Made by a program: the position numbers and the translations under genes. The notes under the pieces are model-generated. The model saw nothing but the letters and a program-made list of their open reading frames with translations. It was not told where the DNA came from and did not search any database. A stretch of DNA of 31,485 nt from CAJBIL01 sp044359525 (GTDB lineage: Bacteria > Pseudomonadota > Gammaproteobacteria > Burkholderiales > Rhodocyclaceae): positions 1 to 31,485 of the forward strand of contig JBIKLY010000033.1 in assembly GCA_044359525.1 (NCBI GenBank), given 5' to 3'. Positions 22,828 to 28,527 of this stretch are shown here, piece after piece. Position 1 is the first letter of the stretch. Every line of letters begins with the position of its first letter.

Positions 22828-23453
22828 TAAGCATCCTCCTGATCGATGATCACGCGGTCGTTCGCGAAGGCTATCGCCGCTTGCTCGAACGCCGTGCTGA
22901 CCTGCGTATTGAGGCCGAGGCTGGCTGCGCCGAGGAAGCCCTCCAGCATCTCCGAAAAAACACGCCGGACGTGATCGTCCTTGACCTCTCGCTACCCGGC
23001 ATGGGTGGTATCGAGCTGACGCAGCGCATTCTGCAACGCACCCCGGAGGCGCAAATTCTCGTCTTCAGCATGCACCGCGACCCCTTGTTCGCGTCGCAGG
23101 CGATCCGTGCCGGCGCGCTCGGTTACGTAACCAAGAGCAGCAGTCCGGACGTTCTGATCGACGCGGTGTATAAGGTTGCGCGACGGGAAAAGGCGCTCAG
23201 CCCGGACATCGCGCCAGAAATGGCTTTCTCCCTGCTGCAAGGGGAGAGCAACCCGGCACGCGAGCTGAGTCCTCGTGAGTTTGAAATTCTCCGCCTGTTG
23301 CTCGATGGGCAGGGCGTCGAAGCAATCGGCAATATCCTCAACATCAGTCCCAAGACCGTGCAGAACAGTCACTATCAGATCAAGAGCAAGCTCGGGGTGA
23401 AGAGCGATATCGAACTTGCCCGCCTGGCCATCAAGCTCAAGCTGATTGATTAA
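22824..23453 (+). CDS. NarL/FixJ-family response regulator, partner of the upstream kinase
   Basis: A 209-residue response regulator. The receiver domain has the acidic pair DD at 8-9, phosphorylated Asp54 (VIVLDLSLPGMGG) and Lys in GYVTKSS. The C-terminal LuxR-type helix-turn-helix runs about 148-205 (LSPREFEILRLLLDGQGVEAIGNILNISPKTVQNSHYQIKSKLGV). The region between domains is short. It is coupled to the kinase gene by an ATGA overlap. Its 3' end overlaps the stop of a second, opposed response regulator by 4 bp. It is a sigma-70-type activator, not a sigma-54 activator. The palindrome upstream of its kinase gene is a plausible binding site for it or for the other regulator. Confidence 0.93.
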   Translation: MISILLIDDHAVVREGYRRLLERRADLRIEAEAGCAEEALQHLRKNTPDVIVLDLSLPGMGGIELTQRILQRTPEAQILVFSMHRDPLFASQAIRAGALGYVTKSSSPDVLIDAVYKVARREKALSPDIAPEMAFSLLQGESNPARELSPREFEILRLLLDGQGVEAIGNILNISPKTVQNSHYQIKSKLGVKSDIELARLAIKLKLID

Positions 23454-24097
23454 GCTTCCATCAATCCGGCGCGCATGGCGATCACTGCCAGCTCGGCGGC
23501 ATTGCCGGCGTTGAGTTTTTGCTTGATGTGATAAAGGTGCGTGCCGACGGTACTGGCGCTGACATTGAAGTCGCTGGCGATGTCACTCACCGAGCGCCCT
23601 TTGGCTAGCTGCAGGAAAACCGCGAACTCCTTGTCGGTTAATGTCTCAACCGGATCAGCAGTACCCGAGAGCTGCGCCAGCGCAACTTGCTGCGCCAGTT
23701 CGGGATCGATATAGCGCTGATTGTTGGCGACCTGGCGTACGGCGCGCAGGAACTCGTCGGGCGTGCAGCGTTTGCAGAGGTAACCCAGCGCACCGGCTTT
23801 CAGGGCACGCACCGGAATCAATGCATCCTGATGCGCGGAAAGCATCAGTACACGGGCATTGGGATGGCGCGCACGCAAACGTTCCAGCGCAGCCAGCCCG
23901 CCGATTCCCGGCATCGAAATATCCATGACCAGCAGATCGGGTGTGAGCTCGCCATACATGCGAACCGCCTGCTCGCCGCTTTCCGCCTCACCCACGACGC
24001 AGGCGCCATCGCCCTCGAGCAGCAAGCGGAAACCCATGCGCACGATGGCATGGTCGTCAGCGAGCAGGATTTTCTGCCCGACAAGATACTGGTTCAT
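23450..24097 (-). CDS. NarL/FixJ-family response regulator of the second two-component system
   Basis: A 215-residue regulator with receiver Asp59 (LLVMDISMPGIGG), the acidic pair at 14-15 and Lys in GYLCKRC. Its LuxR-type helix-turn-helix runs about 150-205 (LTDKEFAVFLQLAKGRSVSDIASDFNVSASTVGTHLYHIKQKL). The start overlaps the stop of its kinase gene (ATGA at 24097-24094), so it is the second gene of a coupled pair. The stop overlaps that of the plus-strand regulator, so transcripts of the two systems collide tail to tail without a terminator. Receiver and helix-turn-helix are only moderately similar to the other regulator, so the pairs are related but not a recent duplication. Confidence 0.93.
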   Translation of the reverse strand: MNQYLVGQKILLADDHAIVRMGFRLLLEGDGACVVGEAESGEQAVRMYGELTPDLLVMDISMPGIGGLAALERLRARHPNARVLMLSAHQDALIPVRALKAGALGYLCKRCTPDEFLRAVRQVANNQRYIDPELAQQVALAQLSGTADPVETLTDKEFAVFLQLAKGRSVSDIASDFNVSASTVGTHLYHIKQKLNAGNAAELAVIAMRAGLMEA

Positions 24098-25482
24098 GTC
24101 ACTTCCTTCAGACTGTTTTTATGTTTTACCGGCAAGCGTACGCACAAGCGGGTGCCGCCACCAGCCGCGCTGTCAAATTGCAGCTCGCCAGACAAGGCCG
24201 CGACGCGTTCGCGCATGCCGGCCAGACCAAAACCGCAGCCGGAAAAACCGGCAGGGGCGCCAAGACCGCGGCCGTTGTCGACCAGACAAAGTTCCAGCCA
24301 GCTTTCCCGGCCATCCTGGAGTTGGCGCAGCAGCACATCGACCCGGCTGGCCTGCGCATGGCGAGCCACGTTGGTCAAGCCTTCCTGGACGATACGCAAG
24401 ACGGCCTGAGCGAGGTCATCCCCGACCGGTTCGTCCCCACCCTCAAGGGTCACTCCCAGTACGATATCGGGATAGTGCTGCTGCCAGACGTCAAGGTAGC
24501 GGCGCAGTATTTCGTCGACATTGACGGCGTCGACTTCGGCGCGTGGCCGCAGGTGTTGCAGGATATTGCGAACACCATCCTGCATTTGTCCGGTCACGGC
24601 CACGATGCTTTGCGCATGACTGTGCAGGGCCGACTGCGCATCGGTACGCTGGGCAATCGCGCCGGCCAGGGCGCGCACCGCCGTGATACCTTGCGCCAGC
24701 TCATCGTGCAGTTCGCGGGCAATGCTGCGACGTTCGGCTTCAAGCTGTAACTGGACGCGCTCGCCGAGTTCATGCTCGGTTTCCAGACGGACATTTTCAT
24801 TGACCGCTTCCGCCACCCGATCGGCCATGCCGTTGAATGCACTGGCCAGACGGCCAAGCTCCGGTACCGGAAAAACCGGCAGCCGGGTGTCGAAACGCCC
24901 CTTGCCGGTACGGTCAAGCGCCGACATGACCTCACCCAGCGGGCGCAATGCGCGGTCCAGTGCAAAGCGTGCGGCAAAGAACAGGACGATCAGCATGACG
25001 CCCGCCCAGCCCGCCATGAAACAAAGATCATCCCAGGCATCGAGCGTCGCGCGCGAGGCATCCGGATGAAGAATCAGGGTCAATGGACCGGCATCGATCA
25101 AACGCGTCGCGGCCCCGGTTTCGACGATGGCAACAAACCATTCGGGCGCAAAACGGCCACTTTTGTAGATCGGTTTCGGCGAGAGATAGACCTGACGTCC
25201 TTCACGATCAAGCACCTCAAGGGCGTTGGCACGAATGCGTCCGACGGTCTGCAGGTGCGCGAGCAGTCGCTCGCTACTCCAGGTCGGCGGTGTGGCACGC
25301 GCTTCACGTGCGGCAACCCCAAGCAACTGCTCGGCAACACGGGTTGCTGCTTCGACCTCTTCCTGGATGGACTGCCGGCTCTGCTTCAGCCACAAGCCAC
25401 CCAGCGCCAGCACCAGCACGGCGGCAAGCGCCGTCAGCACGAGGCTGATGCGCGTGTGCAGGCTAGGGGCAAATCGACGCAT
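24094..25482 (-). CDS. NarL-type membrane sensor histidine kinase (second system)
   Basis: A 462-residue kinase from the ATG at 25482. TM1 is about 14-33, and a periplasmic sensor runs about 40-150 (LEVLDREGRQVYLSPKPIYKSGR, and WFVAIVETGAATRLID). TM2 is about 154-173. A HAMP domain follows at about 172-225. The phosphoacceptor His259 lies in ARELHDELAQGI. The ATPase domain contains IVQEGLTNVARHAQ (N box), LVDNGRGLG (G1) and GFGLAGMRERVAAL (G2). An upstream in-frame start at 25536 adds a weak extension and is rejected. It is 106 bp downstream of the TonB-like gene on the same strand. It may therefore belong to the transcript that starts at the SoxYZ-like gene. The sensed signal is unknown. Confidence 0.92.
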   Translation of the reverse strand: MRRFAPSLHTRISLVLTALAAVLVLALGGLWLKQSRQSIQEEVEAATRVAEQLLGVAAREARATPPTWSSERLLAHLQTVGRIRANALEVLDREGRQVYLSPKPIYKSGRFAPEWFVAIVETGAATRLIDAGPLTLILHPDASRATLDAWDDLCFMAGWAGVMLIVLFFAARFALDRALRPLGEVMSALDRTGKGRFDTRLPVFPVPELGRLASAFNGMADRVAEAVNENVRLETEHELGERVQLQLEAERRSIARELHDELAQGITAVRALAGAIAQRTDAQSALHSHAQSIVAVTGQMQDGVRNILQHLRPRAEVDAVNVDEILRRYLDVWQQHYPDIVLGVTLEGGDEPVGDDLAQAVLRIVQEGLTNVARHAQASRVDVLLRQLQDGRESWLELCLVDNGRGLGAPAGFSGCGFGLAGMRERVAALSGELQFDSAAGGGTRLCVRLPVKHKNSLKEVT

Positions 25483-25588
25483 GACAGCGCTTTCTAAAGG
25501 TTCAGGCGGCAACGCGAGCCAAGCCAGGCAAACCACTGCAGCGCAGCGCGGTTCCCTGCCTTCTCGATCTTTGCATGCCGCATCCGGC

Positions 25589-26332
25589 TCACACCTGCTT
25601 TTTCAAGGCGTAGTGAATCGGGATATCAATCAGGAAATCGGGGCTAACCGCAGTGGATGGCGCATTTAAAAACCAGGCGGCTGGCGGAGGCGGCAGGGTT
25701 GCTCCCTGCACCAGTTGCACCGCATGCTGATCGAGCACCTCAAAACCACTGGAGTGCAGCACGCGCACCGCAACAATATTGCCCTTGCGCGCAACCTGCA
25801 GGCGCAGCTTTACTTCGCCCTCCCAGCCGCGCAAGGCAGCCAAGCGGGGATATTGTTGCTGCTGTGCGAGCAACTCGCCGAGCAGGCGGATATAGCGCGC
25901 CATTGCCGCCGGATCAGCAGATTCACCAAGCGGACTCGACTCAGGTGTGCGCACCTGTGGTGCAAAGTCGCTACGTTCGGCGACGGGCGGCAGCGTAGCA
26001 GAAGCCGTGACTTCCGGCGCCGCCGCTGCCACCGACGGCACGGCAGGGGCGGGCCGTCGCGCGCGCGGCGTGCTGCCAGCCGCCGGTGTTGGCGTTGGTG
26101 CTGCCAACGGAGAGCTTTCGGATACGCGCGCTGTGCTTGCCGGGGCGAGCGCTGCGGGCATACGAAAATTTACGACTAATGGCGGCTCATCGATTTTTTC
26201 CGCTTGATGCTGTACGAACGGCCCGGCCAGAATGACTAGATGAACCGTCAGCGATAGCCCAAGCGCCCAAGCCGGCAAGCGGCCAACGGTAAAGCCGCTG
26301 GTTGGCAAAGGGCAATTGATCGCTGGCGTCAT
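25589..26332 (-). CDS. TonB-like energy-transducing protein
   Basis: A 247-residue TonB-family protein. It has a single N-terminal membrane helix (about 18-38, LPAWALGLSLTVHLVILAG) and a long Pro/Ala-rich periplasmic spacer (about 55-150, with APTPTPAAG). A C-terminal TonB domain follows (about 160-245, YPRLAALRGWEGEVKLRLQV then VLDQHAVQLVQGATLPPPP). TonB transfers energy from the inner membrane to outer-membrane receptors. It starts 8 bp after the metallohydrolase gene on the same strand, so it probably shares the transcript of the SoxYZ-like gene. No receptor or ExbBD genes are present in the window. The context makes delivery of a metal (possibly a lanthanide) or of PQQ attractive, but this is inference. 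Confidence 0.85.
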   Translation of the reverse strand: MTPAINCPLPTSGFTVGRLPAWALGLSLTVHLVILAGPFVQHQAEKIDEPPLVVNFRMPAALAPASTARVSESSPLAAPTPTPAAGSTPRARRPAPAVPSVAAAAPEVTASATLPPVAERSDFAPQVRTPESSPLGESADPAAMARYIRLLGELLAQQQQYPRLAALRGWEGEVKLRLQVARKGNIVAVRVLHSSGFEVLDQHAVQLVQGATLPPPPAAWFLNAPSTAVSPDFLIDIPIHYALKKQV

Positions 26333-26340
26333 CTGCGGCG

Positions 26341-27315
26341 TCAGTGCCGATGCTGGCGGGTAAGGGCACGCTGCTCGGCAGCCGGATAAAGATGGCTGAC
26401 TGAGCGCCGGTACTCCGCTTCGGCGACGGCAAGAGCGCGCACCTCCGCAGACAGCGGCAGAAGCAGCGCTTCACTCATGTCGAGCCCCTGTTCAGCAGCG
26501 CGGTTCAAGGTCGCATCCAGCCAGCGCAGATAAGCGCGCGTCTGATCAATCGCTGACGACTTTCCACTGGCCGAAGTATTCACTGCCCCATGACCCGGGA
26601 CAACGATGCGCGGGGCCAGCGCTTCGAGCCGGTCAAGTGCCGCCAGCCAGCGATCGATGTGCGCGTGCGGCGTCGTTGGTGCGCGCCCGTTAAAGACCAG
26701 ATCCCCCGCAAACAGCACACCGGTTCCCTGATCAAACAGAGCCAGATCGGTGCCGGTATGACCATCAAGGGCAAGCACTTCAAAACGATGCGAGCCAATC
26801 ACCAGGGGGCCGGGTGCGATGCTTTGTTGCGGCGCACTCACTTCGGTACCAAGCATCCAGTCCCCGCAAAGACGATAGAGATTTTCAGAGAAGCCATTGC
26901 CATCGCTGGTGATGCTGCTGATCGTCAAAGGTAGTGCATAGAGGGTTTTAGGGTCAAAAGCCTGGTTGCCAAGAAAGTGATCCGGATGGTAATGCGTGAT
27001 CAGCACCCGCACGATCGGCTCATCAGTGATGCTCGCAATAGCGCGCCGTAACTGCTCGCCATATCGCCGCGAAGGGCCGGAGTCAATCACGACCACGCCC
27101 GCACCGGTCACAACAAAAGCGGTGTTCACGATATTGCCGCCGTTGGCGACGTTGAAGTCTTCGTTGCGTCCAAGCAGTACCCAGGTATCGTCCGCAACTT
27201 GCTGCGGACGCAGCCCGTAGTCAAAGCCAGCGGCCCAGACGAGGCTTGTCGCGGCAGCCATGAAGCTTAGCGCAATGCACTGTAAAACGATGCGCTGCAT
27301 AAAAGTTTGGTTCAT
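26341..27315 (-). CDS. Quinoprotein relay system zinc metallohydrolase 1 (metallo-beta-lactamase fold)
   Basis: A 324-residue exported metallo-beta-lactamase-fold protein. The signal peptide covers about residues 1-28 (ending LVWAAG). Metal ligands are visible: HYHPDH (108-113), GHTGTD (His186), FAGDLVF (Asp205) and PGHG (His242), giving a complete binuclear zinc site. The layout and neighbours match the quinoprotein relay metallohydrolase family, which always occurs with a SoxYZ-like carrier and PQQ-dependent dehydrogenases. Its reaction is unknown; by analogy with SoxB and glyoxalase-like proteins it may act on a substrate bound to the carrier. The ATG at 27315 overlaps the SoxYZ-like stop (ATGA). 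An ATG at 27327 is the alternative. The TonB-like gene follows 8 bp later. Confidence 0.9.
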   Translation of the reverse strand: MNQTFMQRIVLQCIALSFMAAATSLVWAAGFDYGLRPQQVADDTWVLLGRNEDFNVANGGNIVNTAFVVTGAGVVVIDSGPSRRYGEQLRRAIASITDEPIVRVLITHYHPDHFLGNQAFDPKTLYALPLTISSITSDGNGFSENLYRLCGDWMLGTEVSAPQQSIAPGPLVIGSHRFEVLALDGHTGTDLALFDQGTGVLFAGDLVFNGRAPTTPHAHIDRWLAALDRLEALAPRIVVPGHGAVNTSASGKSSAIDQTRAYLRWLDATLNRAAEQGLDMSEALLLPLSAEVRALAVAEAEYRRSVSHLYPAAEQRALTRQHRH

Positions 27316-28103
27316 GGTTCGATCCATGTCTGAATGGCATTGCCGTTATTATCACGTCCGCTGACCTGCACCCGCGTTGCCGCCAGCCCGGGCGGAAGAT
27401 CAATCGTAAACACCGGGTTTTCTGAAACCGGCTCCAAGGCCTTGATGCGCATCAGCACCCGGCCCTGTTCGTCAGAAAATACAAGATTCTCAATGAAGAA
27501 AGCCGGTATGCCGGCAACCAGGCCGGTATCCATCGGATGGATGATGCGCAAACGCAAACGGTGTTGTCCGGCCGCCCCACCACCCTCGCCGTCTGGCTCA
27601 CGCGACCACACCCGTCCGCTGACTTCATTCAGGCGGCGCTGCCACTCTGGCGAACTGGAACCAAAAGATGGCGCGGTGCAACCGCCACCCGCCGTATTTA
27701 CCCAGACACTACCGACATGCCAGACACCGTCACCGGTAAGCGCCGCAGCACGAACCGGGGTGGACTGTTGCAACTTGACACGAAAACCGAGTTTGGCCAG
27801 CCCGCGCTCTGGGAAGAAGCGCAGCACCTCGTTAATCGGATTGGAATCAACGAATACCAGCACCTGCGTGACACCGGGTATCGCGGAGGCATCGACGCCG
27901 ATTGGCACGTTGAGCGGATTTTCAGCGGTTATCGGGGCGACGACTTTTACCCGCTCGTCAAACACCACCGGCGCTTCGCCGAAAAACAGTTTGTGCATAT
28001 CACCCCAGCTTGCCGAACCGAGCGGATCGGAAACCGGTGCAGCAGACCCCGTCGCACTTGCCAACAGAAGCGTAGAAAACATCAGAATCGCAGAAAACCT
28101 CAC
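27312..28103 (-). CDS. Quinoprotein dehydrogenase-associated SoxYZ-like carrier protein
   Basis: A 263-residue exported protein that joins SoxY-like and SoxZ-like halves in one chain. Signal peptide: about 1-22 (ending TGSAA). The SoxY-like half runs about 28-145. It carries the probable carrier cysteine at Cys142 in NTAGGGCTAPSF, which takes the place of the terminal GGCGG arm of true SoxY. The SoxZ-like half follows to residue 263 (MDTGLVAGIPAFFIENLVF, and TIDLPPGLAATRVQV). The start is a GTG with a strong AAGGAGA ribosome-binding site 7 nt upstream; an earlier ATG in another frame is too close to that site. It is coupled by ATGA to the zinc hydrolase. The divergent partner is the PQQ dehydrogenase. 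What it carries is unknown. Confidence 0.9.
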   Translation of the reverse strand: MRFSAILMFSTLLLASATGSAAPVSDPLGSASWGDMHKLFFGEAPVVFDERVKVVAPITAENPLNVPIGVDASAIPGVTQVLVFVDSNPINEVLRFFPERGLAKLGFRVKLQQSTPVRAAALTGDGVWHVGSVWVNTAGGGCTAPSFGSSSPEWQRRLNEVSGRVWSREPDGEGGGAAGQHRLRLRIIHPMDTGLVAGIPAFFIENLVFSDEQGRVLMRIKALEPVSENPVFTIDLPPGLAATRVQVSGRDNNGNAIQTWIEP

Positions 28104-28165
28104 TCGTCATCTCCTTTTCGGCACCCTGCAGGCGTCGTCTAAAACTAGTTTATCTGACGAAAGAC

Positions 28166-28181
28166 AGCAAGCCCCGTGCCG
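28166..28181 (-). promoter_or_regulatory. Sigma-54 promoter for the SoxYZ-like operon
   Basis: Minus strand reads CGGCACG, GGGC, TTGCT. This matches the consensus TGGCACG-N4-TTGCW at every position but the first. Predicted transcription start is near 28155, about 50 nt before the GTG start of the SoxYZ-like gene. The promoter is paired with an opposing one at 28429-28444. Confidence 0.75.
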
Positions 28182-28286
28182 GCGAGAAAACAAATCACCG
28201 CCACGCCGTCTTGCAGTAGCCCCTGGAGCAGCTTAGGGCGACAGCGAGCGCGGTGGCTGCAATGTTTGCCCCGGTCCGCCATGTTT

Positions 28287-28330
28287 CACTTTGGAGCAAG
28301 TGGTGATATTTGAAGCAGGCAAATATCCCG
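28287..28330. promoter_or_regulatory. Candidate activator-binding region between two sigma-54 promoters
   Basis: GATATTTG (28305-28312) and CAAATATC (28320-28327) form a perfect 8-bp inverted repeat with a 7-bp spacer. CACTT-N6-AAGTG (28287-28302) lies just beside it. Overlapping the right arm, 28316-28330 reads CAGGCAAATATCCCG, which matches the palindrome at 19274-19288 in 12 of 15 positions. It is about 100-140 bp from each of the divergent -24 elements, the usual position of sigma-54 activator sites. Confidence 0.6.
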
Positions 28331-28428
28331 AACAGTCGCCGGGACAAACGCCCGCAGCGCCTCACACCGCTCGCAAAATCAATGGAGATGCCTGAAAAAA
28401 CGCGCCCTCCGACCAAATCCGAAGGGGC

Positions 28429-28444
28429 TGGCACGGCCCTTGCA
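28429..28444 (+). promoter_or_regulatory. Sigma-54 promoter for the PQQ alcohol dehydrogenase
   Basis: TGGCACGGCCCTTGCA is an exact match to the sigma-54 consensus TGGCACG-N4-TTGCW, with GG and GC spaced correctly. Predicted transcription start is near 28455, giving a 5' leader of about 73 nt before the ATG at 28528. Confidence 0.85.
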
Positions 28445-28451
28445 CAAACTA

Positions 28452-28490
28452 TCGCCCACGGGGGGGCTGAACCTGCTTTCGGGTGGGCGA
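28452..28490 (+). repeat. Stem-loop at the 5' end of the dehydrogenase transcript
   Basis: TCGCCCAC (28452-28459) pairs perfectly with GTGGGCGA (28483-28490) around a 23-nt G-rich loop, followed by CTTTT. It overlaps the predicted transcription start, so the first bases of the left arm may be outside the RNA. It could stabilise the mRNA or act as a weak attenuator. Confidence 0.5.
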
Positions 28491-28527
28491 CTTTTCCGAT
28501 TCGGCAAACAACCATGGAGACAACTCG

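Noticed and set aside
24094..25482. Recent duplication of one two-component system to give both
   Set aside because: Sensor regions share no visible similarity, and the receivers and helix-turn-helix domains differ throughout.
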